A stretch of DNA of 64,000 nucleotides from Apilactobacillus kunkeei DSM 12361 = ATCC 700308 (GTDB lineage Bacteria > Bacillota > Bacilli > Lactobacillales > Lactobacillaceae): NCBI RefSeq assembly GCF_001281265.1, contig NZ_JXDB01000002.1, positions 124,001 through 188,000 of the forward strand. Direction: 5' to 3'. The notes below the pieces were generated by a model. That model made no database searches, was not told where the DNA came from, and worked only from the letters and a program-made list of their open reading frames with translations. Below are positions 52,301 to 57,100 of this stretch, one piece after another (position 1 is the first letter of the stretch; every line of letters begins with the position of its first letter). The position numbers and the translations under genes are program-made.

Positions 52301-53961
52301 GTGATAGTAACGATCCTGTATTTATTGCTGCATACCAACGTGAAGCACAAATTGCTCAACAAGCTGCTAACAATGGTGCTAAGGCATATACTGAAGGACT
52401 AAGTGAAACAGCTGCAGTTAACAAGTACTCAGTAACTCCTGAAGATGCCACTGCAATTAGAATGGGTTACGAACAATCACAATCTGGATACAATGATGGT
52501 AATAAGGCTAATGCACAATCTAAGTCAGATAATCCATATTACCAAGTTGGGTTCAACTATGCTGACTCTGCTTACAAGGGTTATCAATCTGCTCAAAGTA
52601 ATGGTAAACAAAGCACAACTGGTAACGTTGCTACTGACGATGCATATCAAGCAACGATTGCTGCTAGTGCGGATGCCAATAAGGGAATTAAGCAAGATGT
52701 TAGCGGCAAGTCATTGGCTTACCAAGTTACTTACCAACGTGCTTATGATTACTTCTTGGCTAAGAAGAAAGCTGCACAAGAAAGCGACTTCTCTAAGGTA
52801 TCTAAGAAGTACTACAAGAAGAATTACAAGTTGTACAGAGTTTCTAACAAACATGGTGCAAGAATGTACATGAGTCCTAAGTTTACCAAGCATAACTGGA
52901 TTACTACATTGCAACATGGTGATCTAATCAAGGTTATCAAGATTGTTAGATACGGTAAGACAACTAGACTATACGTTGGTCACGGTGAATACGTCACTGG
53001 TAACAAGGATTACGTTGTTGCAACTCAACTAGCCAAGGCCGATAAGAAGACTACTAAGAAGGTTAAGAAGACAACCAAGAAGAAGGTTGTTAAGAAGGTA
53101 ACTCCAGTAATTCAGACAAAACCAGCTAAGAAGAAGGTAGTCAAGAAAACTGAAACAACCAAGAAACCAACTGTAGTTAAGAAGCATAAGACCAAGGCAA
53201 AACAAACATCAATTAAGCAAATTCATAAGAAAGTAGTTACACCAGTTGTTAAGAAACAACAAACTATTAACAACCCAGGCTACTCCGTAACAGTGACTCC
53301 AACGAAGGTAAGTCGTTACTACAGAAAGAACTACACTGAATTCAGACTTCAAAAGGATGCTTTGATTCATACAAGTAAGAACTTTACTGACGGCAACTGG
53401 GTATCAACACTTCGTCGTGGCGATATCATTAGAGTTGAAAAGGTTGTTAAGTTCCATGGAATTACCAGATTCTACCTTGGAAAAGGTCGTTACGTAACAA
53501 GTAACAAGTCATTTGTGATTGATGAGAAGACTTACGATCAACGTAAGGCAACTCAAGATGCCAAGAAGTACAAGGCATCACACAAGTCACTTCCAAAGAA
53601 CTTGTCTGATCATAGTGATGCTTATGTCGACGCTTACTTGAAGGAATTCTATCGTGGCAGCAATGCTAAGGTTACATTCCGCCGTAAGAAGACTGATACT
53701 AATTCAAAGACTACTTCAAACAAGCAAGAAAGTCGTTATTACCGTAAGAACCATAATAAGTTCAGAGTGATAGCTAAGAATGGTATTAGAATTCACACCG
53801 ATTTGAAATTTAACGATAAGAACTGGACTGTGAAATTACAACGTGGAAATGTATTCAAAGTTCAAAAAATAGTTAAATATTATGGAATTACCAGACTATA
53901 TATTGGTCAAAATGAATATGTAACAGGTAATACATCATTTGTTAGAGAAATTACGGATTAA
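31393..53961 (+). CDS. Giant secreted repeat surface protein, 7522 residues (complete)
   Basis: An exported protein of 7522 residues, roughly 0.8 MDa. A basic signal peptide (KKVMKKVKKQW, hydrophobic core, AHAD at about residues 47-50) resembles a degenerate KxYKxGKxW type. Then come a Ser/Asn-rich neck (about 55-270), a mixed region, a pectate-lyase-like beta-helix head (about 447-915) and an Ig-like module (about 916-1075). From about residue 1080 to 7125 the chain is repeats built on a GYxDAxxGY and AYxxAYxxAxxxAxxGAxxF pattern. A short tail has DUF5776-like modules at about 7137-7209, 7307-7376 and 7447-7522, with a Lys-rich linker between the first two. No LPXTG is present, so wall binding probably uses the tail. 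I found no cysteine, and Trp is rare. A strong terminator follows. Family: giant proteins of Apilactobacillus; function unproven, adhesion likely. Confidence 0.92.
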   Translation: MQYNKQQFNKVKDKKVMKKVKKQWVVVSVATLAFLGTTAYTIGGNKAHADTKPETNSGSNSSGNTTTQSARSSSSSSVSLTAASGQTSSSNQSSGTSASSSNGGTASSSKPVVNVGTTNGQAPSFNNNDDSSTYAQQIQQGYQDAFNGKANNSGTLTGQAINYYNAGYAAAAAVMNDYNQKTQGIGTGTQDYTYYGNTPNRKDDAGNVKSASLSSSGASLASNTAANSTTSNNSSSGAASSNGSGFTGASTTNPQTALTDGTPQNYNSPDSPYRGGADNPYSAYTSTQNYEQQLLSKFSNVNNVSVKSSNSIGAGIIPQSSDAIIQQARQQYANYAGLAKAFDTATNMTLAMQGYNDAESGKWVGISSGNASQGNQDFYMNSFSGIRNSSNPYDQAYIGAKDSIANTFDNNNNFKVNSAFNPVNTSNQYYNMGYNDVVNQTTANGSGVVFVSNGKQFYNVLTGQTGSISTAGGNVANNVTKIKIIGDIDLSGISGTGGEYANIASTGSSITIDGQNHMMDFHDMDYSFTNSNFTDLYLQNFQALYASNYYGPFRVGNNDNIHYSNINYIGGQLLSAIYQNVYFSGNVNVLNPVNYNNLANSQYYNSPFTQNVLTVGGGNQQNLEVQNFVLENNSHYFGNTSPVNGGNAIELYGNMTLGQNSKMTLASRDTGGNGENAINSSNMAIYFRNSSANLNVSKDAVLNIIPLASKTANRLSGGIFMSGGNITVDGGTINFQGYNGTAGYNNQAIDMQGSSTIKVINGGLVKVLEAGLPQTTGTYYTLNGRQATLYGLIANESTSGNFYVGNGGNLIVGLTDQNGGYVTPYYGNLTINGVGSDHVIFYNNNTTNNTFQTGGNQNGINAYNVGILDSSNRITPLYYFNLPTGSINYTGVDGSGSPVSGSVNTTKLEIQSIPAVQFVGTSGVSVDNNGNTVITSYAKLTNYNSIIGQKLYYQVGYSSNDPKGNFNGLTTYPNSSSQDLYSNADPNLYTGAINVPTNYSGEIIPITFTLQKSAIGNINPQFVGMRLKYGLTSVNNIVNTSPSAGANNYTITIEGYNSGNNGKVTENGDMGITAGSTAVQQNGIVDGLTDASAGNSNAKNSENFNTRTSTDYTGAYNDAQSGYAAFNKSAPLSIDDLKQTAGFNAAVNPVAYIQGYQKAAYDAGVSDAHFGITSPQLQNIQGYQDGVNQYNQAYLVGLDPNKATLPLATLQSQYGLASTYLGIPASATTTGLSDAQGALSFVQDERNAIINSTSGGYGTVLSNPTQKNAYLDAEAGYFNAVKNVSNPTAANPNPNASKAEQAGFQYGQSLINGALAKQRPTVVNPSAGIYNLSAAQSAYDAVQVALIHSVSNISSESSTTSHGALSDDSYVGDKTVYKSIKYGYYKAAQGQTDISLNSSETESKLDLLEEVGYILYVQPKAYEQGAQTFNNKQANTVANNPYNNSTIGQQSFNSGFSDAQAAFNQGQTDGLNTVKNSSNPQSVSNTAATIPSSYVNDGNLSSSYSTGYKGAVDGYKDGVSSTTGSSANNNSTGANANYETSYQNGNAQGRQQAGANDYVNNTVSQSVANSDTNYATGVDTAAKGHKDGYTAASNQPGNQNITTNNSDKTYVTGFNTGVSDERSDATKSNDAQAFAQGAQDYTNNLPKSVSGHDGYYIAYYSQGYDAARQGLLDARDGKNQSLPTFTPSANKADPTYVNSSTIVAQFTTSLQNAYKLGYSSFNNGKNDATTGFSDSNNALSGNQTALTANDSSKSVAYNVAADIFNTQLASLENTKYNNQQSTSGTLYTDLQNWFSTKAQADYQSGENIAKKTTVAPTAGNTQPQISFGFLQTGFNDLTNGYNGTTGNTINTKSQGYVDGVKQQQQLNTGINTAIQSVQNNAPSDSDQLDAYNGTKAGYMDIATGSTTGSKTITSQYDKVFVDAYNKAYSDGASLANEALQQLSQNQTASDATLNADGAKNVAYTAAYNQVMDGYHSVLGMTTGSTPTSNNNYQQGQVVGHAFMNDYNAAEAKSNPKVSDSSSQTYHGVVDALTKASNNGKIDEIQSSQNGTLYVDGYNRAVADINKASADAVRDFDNGVQPNPSQESTAAIQAGYTQAYQALTTGFKQGLSNPNSSAPANTNAAAGFANGQATAKGYADAIKDFNNGSNNPNANNEPGYSDTMNALLDAQKKQRNNSNTTTVYGLAYSQALGANDGLTAVKNNSSTSDIPTNVPSTVNPFAYQDGYQGSVDGYKDGSASTEGTSTNNSAAQANNPIYQNAYKQGNTAGRLQAGANDYTNGTVSQAEQQKDKDYATGVSIAENGYQDGASGVTKQGQDKPYTTGNTQGIQSADGVKQAQALNSTDNGLSGDSKSAYYGVKDAYAYVANPNIQNSQLPSYGVSGINTQSNAYQAAFAAAKAKALTDESQGVATFQASQDNNYDTTSANATVDTKAMSNGYNQAQKGYTASTTNTFDTTNNSASYKAGNTMYNDIQAGITDAKANPTLGTNYTGSAVRVAAYDGTAGAFNDVLKNTPGASATPLSRDANQSKAYVDAYNQSKDIAIQDGANGALAYVRGQSQATSSDADSQAFNYGYGRAQKGFSDSKTIQSPQASDSAYMTGYNAYQSESLANNDAVSGNRNSYSSAVDKNSYNDAYNAYIAAYTDLSKNPDNTNNPNMTGKSPAYVDAYSAAKTYLQSQYQQGVAQFPQGIAKGTGYNTIGLGSSQAVQMLINGYTDAKQGYTDALSGEQAATTITTSGAISGFQEGQQLLGAVNDVANNGKLTNPSGGDPIYSLAFTAALKAKDAVDANPDVSNLVPSSNLNASNSVYASAYTNAVNTMQANYQKGVQQYLSSQAEPTNPTHEYDMGYNDAKQSFEDAIVRGQSSSTKRTTEAINAFNEGQKALQGYNDAVSTGQINYSAGTDQNQIDANNGATQALNDISNGLANNDSAYVSNSNAFKLAYAKVKQAAQTAYDKGASGYVNGDNNTTASDPLSKVQSAGYNAAKQGHDLQQSGQTLSDTQKNNSALNTGFNDSKSGNEGLAAAGGNTTPDMTNWTQPQKDGYKGTVDAYANGQSDGQMPDLTGKTQAYKDAYTTSYNDARQKATQGATATLTGQTVDQSGWTQKQKDAYTTGVTNANNAYKQNQDNVNATNTYTAGSDGSESFEGAKAGFADGTDGGQTSLDGKSDVFKAAYNKAQQEAKQNAQAGIDEFTANKSNTANASATDAKNVAHNDGYTQAQAGYNGQTGPGINTNDPAYKAGQQLRTDENTGVSAAQKATGSDDKSFTPANDSQKAAYDAALAGITAGANNNNNGQSVPEGDSAQAKAYTDAYNQAHALGMQKAAAGANAFNSGQADTSDNSLAGQAQSQGYKDAQSGHDAAVKNQTPTEAQKNNPSFMAGYNAAESARTGLSDIEKGATTATSHADNNAYNQAQQAYKDASDSIAANPDNPAPTTNTSPAYQEIYKQAQADLKTNYDAGKQQFMDAQSSANTSGASSDQGKGRITQGYTDAQDGFNAAINGQTITNPNDAQKVGMDAAKTVADTVNSSVDGSYKNSNDPIAQAANSATQSAHNDLLSNPDHADVSTDPSIANNPVKAAAYKQAQEQYKANYDAGTNAYLNNTNEPSDDLGKKGYQEANDGFTAGFSGQTSIANQHSAAQSGLSAGEQALAGYNNALSLKDENANAPQVEKDGNNGAKQAFADAKNNTSMSESDLAKEPVAFQAAYNKAKEIAQQAITDGATAFASGQVRPTVTDAITDAQAKAYDDARSGYDAAKTGATLTQEQKNDPSFMAGVKAYQDAQNGRTLFNEGKALPGDATTAEKLAYNATKDAYTAGASDQPQRSDLNQQPGIYQDEYSDSYTDAQQKAQSGASEAFGNSTSKVDQSTWNKAQKDAYNTGEANAEAGFDKTKQDVTAQNNYPTGSNSGEAFDGAKAGFSDGKSGATTDLTNKTQTFINAYNAAKQEAQQAAKAGADQFNAQQGDSADANAKDAISVAHVNGYAQAQAGYNAQNNNNVDNGNKDTSYQSGVQTAKDVAKGSADALSDPSKKDSYNSGSSAQDAAYKATVNGYLDGSYGNNDNATTTDPSQAKAYNDAYQAAKQKGEQAATTGASSYIAGSAKPTGSSAESLAQQKGYQDATDGYNAATNKDATIPTNATDAYKTGFNANKSGQSGINDIENGTTTENVVDSASYNKAQKAYDDASKAISANPDSPATASDSSPVYKTSYTKAVNDLKQNYQDGTNQFVNGSNSADTSGAKSTQAKTQIEQGYTDVQRGFNDKIDGTTTNNANATTQEGANIAQKVIDSVNGVATNNVSSTNDPIIQTANSAAGQAKQDLQNDPDHSTVSDDASIQNNPIKAAAYKVAVNQMHQQYEDGSNDYLNNQTKPITDLGKQGYNDAQAGFAAGFNGTSVPNEHSATKAGQTAGQSALSGYQDALSNKKDNSGDAMQQQANAAALQAFDDAKQNKTTDVSKEPVVAYQLAYQKAQQSAAVATTSGATAFANGETRPTGDDALSQVKQAAYDYAKSGYEAARDGKVTDDDKKNPSFMAGVDAYNQSIKGHDAYVNGEKLPDDASAAEKAGYTASQDAYSSGKNDSAKPSDLGSKPETYQDVYNNAYADAKAKATIGASEAFNNTTAVNQDDWTQAQKAAYAAGKQNATYAYADTKSDNTKANPNAADTDAAQAFDGAKAGFAAGSTGITPNLSDKSNIFLNAFNKAKDEASAAANDGLKEYEAGNSDSSTASNDSLNQAHKAGYQAVSDGYQAQKAGNADNNNQNVNYQAGINLAKQLANGTNDATTNPGNNGNDYKSTAAQEAAYQATLNGYKDGANGNSNNQTPTDVSQSVVYNDAYAAAKQQAQKDASTGASDFNKGLDKPYGADSHSIAQAKGYQDASDGYQLAKNNNVASLPSGATDAYVSGYNAYKSSQAGLNDVENNTTTDHVDKDAYAKAQKAYTDASNAIAASPDKPQTSQYKDPAYVDAYKKAVSDLQTNYQTGQQQFDSGKNVADTTGVTSQQAKDRLAQGYADTKEGFDSVVNNTPISNPNAAQKDGIKSAKTVQDAVSGIVNSNTDSNNQDPVYTSATQAAQQAKTDLVDNPGHSTNSDDPTIQDNPIKKAAYKQAIQAMQVQYNEGANAFVSNQPEPSDKLGQDGYQDAQQGFNTGFAGTKVADNADNGTQTGNKYGLSALNGYQDAYNGVSNSNTGDAPRDDANKAAQQAFDDAKTGNVTVLSNKSLAYQAAYKKAQGDAKQALIHGAQTFADGNASPAVTNAPTGVAAKAYADAVAGYKAAQAGGNYTDEQKANPQFMVGVNAYNDMVSGRQLFTSGGQLTGNESASEKAGYLAAQAAFAAGKNDESKDSTLANESVQYQDAYNNAYDNAKQIATSGANDAYATNPTTDTSNLSSTELDAYNAGKQNAQTAYNAIKGDTTTANNNIVDSDAYNSFEGAKAGFAAGKTGNDTSLDGKSTAYINAYKSAKKEAAQAAAAGLAEFAAGKTDTATISNDALNVAHKNAFDQATSGYNAQVSGQINTNNNDKSYLAGVQTANDMQTGYNDAVSNPNRSVYNGTPAQVAAYHATANGFHDGSYGTNNSTPTDATQAKAYADAYNKAMSAGQAAALAGATTYNSGSAKTDDNSATGQASQKGYDDAKQGHDNAMNNVPAPSNPSAAYQSGAQAVADGKSGASDFNGQNDANANYTSGNANVQTGHDGAKDGYLDAVIGNTKKSFDNSSNKTQAYQDQYNAEYNKALAKASLGAQNQFTNSNQDMTNWTQADKNAYQAGQASASQGYNEARQNPDDATHTGNTNVDESFKGAAAAFNDVKNGEEGQNGTSDASPVYQDAYQVALNAAKQVANNGATSFGNGQDLATQVAKLGNNQADKNAFTKGYNDAQTAYEQAQQTPSQASPYSTGTNSNLVFEAAQNAFSDVKNGEAGAQANKSSDPAYVAAYQRALNEVQPVATNGASGFSNGVNLQQQLESFGNNQAQKDAYTKGYNDAQTAYGQALQNANDNADHNTSSNGDETYRGAAAALLDVKNGTAGQHANTEQSAPYQAAYAKALAQAQAQSNAGATAFGSKTDLNSALGQFGNNQALSDTFAKGYNDASDGYNDAQKDANMSSTHSTNGDKDEVYRGAADAFNAVSRGDNPTPDASQTNAAYLAAFSRAKDQALQIAKDAAVGFNKGTAQQDLLSAQGDNKALQNAVSRGYTDAQLAYSQAEAQPDTTTHQTDSNTDKTFHGASLAFNDVKNGTDGNSRPADGDVVAQSAYDKALSYAQGVAKNGSDAFIKGATFDNTVNSAGANQADKDAITKGYNDAQTAYAEAQRNPSENNPYAANTNSNLVFAAVANAIADLKANNVGAQANASTDKVYVDAYQRALNEAQPQATNGATGFGQGVNLADELAKLGNNQVQKDAYTRGYNDAQAAYAQALQNANDGSDHASSSNGDEVYRGAAAALQDVKNGHAGQNANAEQSAPFRAAYAKALQEAQVQANAGATAFGNSADLNSSLGQFGNNQALKDVFTTGYTDANNGFNAAQQDASKAADHKTSSNEDVAYVGAADAFNAVAQDKDATPDASQTNPAYISAFNRAKALANQLAQKGAVGFNQGKSQADLLAAQGDNTTLKNEISRGYTDAQTAYGQAKSKPDTESRQTDTNADQTFHGSSLAFNDVKLGQLGSSRPADSDVVAQSAYDKALAEAIEILRTGITGYLSDSQLSDLLDRVGDNQSDRDAITKGYNDAQKAYAQAQQNPDQNSPYTANSTNDLVFKAVVNAINDVKSGNDGAQAKASNDIVYIDAYQKALQTAQPETTNGATGFGNDVNLNDQLATFGDNQSQRAAYSKGYSDAQNGYNLALQNANDGVNHTTNSNEDTVYRGAAAALNDIKNGNPGQYANAEQGAPYKAAYAKALAYASQIAKNAGVTYLQNGSLNDSLGQFGGNQSVKDVFTKGYNDAKVGIELVQLGTDQLASHTNGNNVDNTYRGSVLALIDINSNRPNNHLSDSNDPVFIAAYQREAQIAQQAANNGAKAYTEGLSETAAVNKYSVTPEDATAIRMGYEQSQSGYNDGNKANAQSKSDNPYYQVGFNYADSAYKGYQSAQSNGKQSTTGNVATDDAYQATIAASADANKGIKQDVSGKSLAYQVTYQRAYDYFLAKKKAAQESDFSKVSKKYYKKNYKLYRVSNKHGARMYMSPKFTKHNWITTLQHGDLIKVIKIVRYGKTTRLYVGHGEYVTGNKDYVVATQLAKADKKTTKKVKKTTKKKVVKKVTPVIQTKPAKKKVVKKTETTKKPTVVKKHKTKAKQTSIKQIHKKVVTPVVKKQQTINNPGYSVTVTPTKVSRYYRKNYTEFRLQKDALIHTSKNFTDGNWVSTLRRGDIIRVEKVVKFHGITRFYLGKGRYVTSNKSFVIDEKTYDQRKATQDAKKYKASHKSLPKNLSDHSDAYVDAYLKEFYRGSNAKVTFRRKKTDTNSKTTSNKQESRYYRKNHNKFRVIAKNGIRIHTDLKFNDKNWTVKLQRGNVFKVQKIVKYYGITRLYIGQNEYVTGNTSFVREITD
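34637..40440 (+). repeat. Divergent repeat block of giant gene 1, with a 2154-bp paired segment
   Basis: Older, diverged repeats on the GYxDAxxG pattern. One clear long-range pair starts at 35911 and 38065 (GYKGAVDGYKDG and GYQGSVDGYKDG), 2154 bases or 718 codons apart, followed in both by AGANDY, a TVSQ segment and a YATGV segment. Confidence 0.75.
40441..48690 (+). repeat. Superrepeat array A of giant gene 1, about 756 codons per unit
   Basis: Units begin near 40441, 42736, 45004 and 47275, giving periods of 2295, 2268 and 2271 bases, all multiples of three. Each complete unit contains six sub-blocks of about 126 residues. Diagnostic anchors recur in every unit: EGAKAGF or DGAKAGF, and AxxxAHxxGYxQA. 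In the first three units, NPxKxAAYKxA recurs near 42100, 44390 and 46655. The fourth unit is incomplete and passes into a partial unit from about 48355 that resembles the head of unit 1. Confidence 0.85.
48691..52250 (+). repeat. Superrepeat array B of giant gene 1, 1269 bp per unit
   Basis: The segment NLVFEAAQ and its variants recur at 49060, 50329 and 51598 (third base position of comparison identical), exactly 1269 bases or 423 codons apart each time. Each unit has four sub-blocks of about 105 residues ending in G-x-N-Q followed by KGYNDAQ; eleven such sub-block junctions can be counted from 48937 to about 52108. The copies share protein sequence but differ at many synonymous sites. Confidence 0.88.
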
Positions 53962-53985
53962 GTATTTCTTTAAAATATTCATAGA

Positions 53986-54020
53986 AAAAACCCCCTCATA
54001 TAATTTATGAGGGGGTTTTT
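53986..54020 (+). terminator. Strong terminator of giant gene 1
   Basis: CCCCCTCATA/TATGAGGGGG, a perfect 10-bp GC-rich stem with a 5-nt loop and TTTTT. It separates the two giant genes into independent transcription units. Confidence 0.9.
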
Positions 54021-54035
54021 ACGTATATATTTCAT

Positions 54036-54083
54036 AAATATTAAGAAAATATAAAGAAAATATTAAGACTTCACTTCTATAAT
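54036..54083 (+). promoter_or_regulatory. Triple 11-bp direct repeat and -10 box before giant gene 2
   Basis: AAATATTAAGA (54036-54046), AAATATAAAGA (54047-54057) and AAATATTAAGA (54058-54068) are head-to-tail. A perfect TATAAT follows at 54078-54083, and the repeats occupy the place of the -35 box, which is poor. An 11-base phase over the -35 region is typical of OmpR-family activators; which one is unknown. Confidence 0.5.
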
Positions 54084-54172
54084 TAAAACAGTTTTAAATT
54101 TAAATTAAGAGTGGTATCATAATCGGGACGATAGGTATAAATATATAAATTGCATTTTTAGGGGATGATATA

Positions 54173-57100
54173 TTGCAATATAATAAAAATGAATTTAATA
54201 AAGTAAATGACAAAAAAGTCATGAAAAAGGTTAAGAAACAATGGGTTGTTGTATCCATTGCGACCTTAGCTCTTTTAGGTGCGTCTGCATACGGTATGAC
54301 AAACACTTCCCAAGTGGTTGTTCATGCTGATACAACAGGTGCATCAGGTACATCAAGTAGTGATAATGGTAATGAAAACCAAGCTGAACAACAATCTTCA
54401 GCTACGAGTCTAGGTACTGCAGATGGTTCTGCTGGAAGATCAAAAGCCACATTATCAGCTTTCCAATCAGATTATGATGCGGCGTATAGTTCAGCTTCAA
54501 CTTCAGCAAGTTTAGCTGCTTCTAACGCAGGTTCAAGTGATTTTACCGCTAATAAGTCAAAGGCTTCTTATGCAAACCACCAAGACGCATACGATACAGC
54601 ATACTCAGCTGCATCAACTGCTGCTAGTGTAGCTGCATCACAAAAAGCACATGATGACAGTGTGGCTGCATCATCAAGTGCCGTAAGTGCAGGTATTAGT
54701 GATTACGCTAAAGGCAGGTCAGCTGCTTCAAATGTAGGAGATGTAAACCAATCTACATATAACAGCGCATACAGCCAAGCAAGTAGCGGATTTTATGCTG
54801 CTTTGAACAGTAGTACAGCTAGTGGTGCTAACACTTCAGACGCTAACTACCAAGCTGGATCATCATATGAAGCTAAATACTCAGCTGCGATTTCAGCTGC
54901 CATTAATGATGTTGTTATGAGTAATGGTAACAACATGGCTTCTTACTCAACCGATCAAGGTGCTTACTACAGTGCTGCTTATGCTGGTGCTCAAGTTGCC
55001 ATTAATGCATACTCAAATGCTACTCAAGGTAATGGTACTGGTACTCAAGATTACAACTACTACAACAACACCGCTAACACTTCCTACACTTCAGGAAATG
55101 GATCAACAGCTGCAGTTAAACCAAACATTAACACATCAAATTGGGGCCAAGGTTCAAGCGCTACATATAACGCTTCAGCAGCCGCTTCATACACTGGTTC
55201 ATACAATGACAGTTACCAAGCAAATAAGGGGGGAGCTGATAACCCTAACGATGCTTATAACTCAGTAATTAGCTATGAAAATGACTTAGGTCTAAAATTC
55301 AATAATGCACAAAACACTTCAGTTAAGATTAATGGTCAAAATGCAACATCTGGTACAGCTAACATTAAGGTAGCTTCACAATCAGATGTTAATACCAATA
55401 ATTCTGCATTCTATGGTGCGTTATCTGACGTTTACAAGTACGCAACTTCTGCAGCTCTTGCTAAGCAAGGTATGGTAGATGCCGAAAAAGGTAAGTGGAC
55501 AGGGGTTATTGGTGATGGATCTGCTAAGGGTAAAACCCAAGATTTCTATCTAACAAATAATCCAAACGTTAACACTAGTTCTACTAACCCATACGATCAA
55601 GGATACTTAGGGGCAAAGGCCGCTATCGCTGCTCAATTCAATGGTGGTAACTCTGTTCAATCGATTTCTGCCATTGATGCCTCAAGTAAACAAGACAAGA
55701 ACTACATCGCTGCATACAATGACGTTGTAAGTCAAGCAGCACAAAACGTTGTGTTCGTATCTACTGGTAAGCAATTTGACGGTATTATGAATAACTCAAC
55801 ATTGTTAAGCAAAGGTTTCACAATTAAGTTGGTAAATGATATTGACTTACATCCTGTTAGTACAGCTCAAGAAAATGATGTTAATGTAAATTCTACAGAT
55901 GGTAAAACTTTTGTGATTGATGGTCAAAATCATATTGCTGATATGTCTGGTCAACAGTATAAATTTAATACAAACTCAACTAGTAATACTCAATTATATG
56001 TACAAAACTTCCAAACTCTATATGGAACTAACTATTTTGGACCATTCTCATTATCTAATGGTGGTGCAATTTACTACAAGAATGTTAACTACGTTGGTTC
56101 ACAAATCTTGTCAGCCAAAGGTAACTACGTTTATGTTGATGGTAATGTGAACGTCTTCCAACGTGATGATGTTTACGATTCACCGTTCTTAAAGGGACAA
56201 GGTGCCCAAGGATCAGGTAACCAAAATAACCTATCAATTGCCAACATGGTGTTGAACAAGGGTGCTCACTACTTTGGTTCAGTTGGTTCAAATACTGGTT
56301 CTAACGTTGTTTACATTTCTGGTGGTGGTAATCTTACCTTAGGTGAAGACTCGAGTATGACATTGATTCCTAGAGGTAACGCAACTGGTGGAGACGACGG
56401 TGCTGACCAAGGACCTATGGGTGTCGATATTCAAAATGGTAGTTTGACTGTGAACAAGAACGCCAACTTGAACATCATGCCAGATTACTCCAACACCTAC
56501 CCAGATTATGGTGCCGGTGGTGGTATCTATGTAGGTAGTAATGGTGGTGTTCGTGTTGATGGTGGTCGTATTAACATTGAATCTAACCAATCACCTAAGA
56601 TGTATGGACAAACAAATGCACTACTTTATGTAAATAGTGGTTCAAATGTTTTAGCAACCAATGGTGGTACCATTCAAGTTAAGGTTGCTCATATCAGTGA
56701 CAATCGTGCTCCAAAAGCTCCAACATCTGGTGGTGGATTAGTTTACCTAAATGGTGGTACTGTTCAAGTCGCTAATCGTGGTAACTTAATCTCAGCCATC
56801 TCTGATGGTACAGGTGCAGGTGTTCCTTTAGTTTACGGTAACTTGATTGTCAACAACTCTGGTGATAGTCACGTTATCCTAGATGCTGGTTCAGCTAGAA
56901 ACAGTAATGGAACCAACACCAACCCATTTGTTAGTGGTGGAAATATTAACGCCTACACTGGTAAGGTTAATGGTAAGATTTACTACAACTACCAAATGAA
57001 CCCATCAAGTCAATACACTTCAACTGATCAATACTTGAAGACAACAAATAACACACCTTATTCTGGTGGACAAATCTTAGACATTAGTAGTATTCCTTCT

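Noticed and set aside
36000-52900. Many shorter open frames in other frames and on the minus strand inside giant gene 1, for example at 38005-38406, 41366-41746 and 50864-51325
   Set aside because: They mirror the repeated codons of the giant frame, have no ribosome binding sites of their own and encode low-complexity Leu/Thr/Met or Ser/Val-rich chains.
54173-54223. Giant gene 2 as a pseudogene because no ATG stands at the expected place
   Set aside because: TTG at 54173 has a ribosome binding site, aligns with the ATG of giant gene 1, and the frame is open to the window edge at every point sampled.
54100-54306. A minus-strand open frame opposite the start of giant gene 2, with a counterpart at 31350-31544 opposite giant gene 1
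   Set aside because: Both are antisense images of the conserved signal-peptide coding sequence; their similarity comes from the sense strand.
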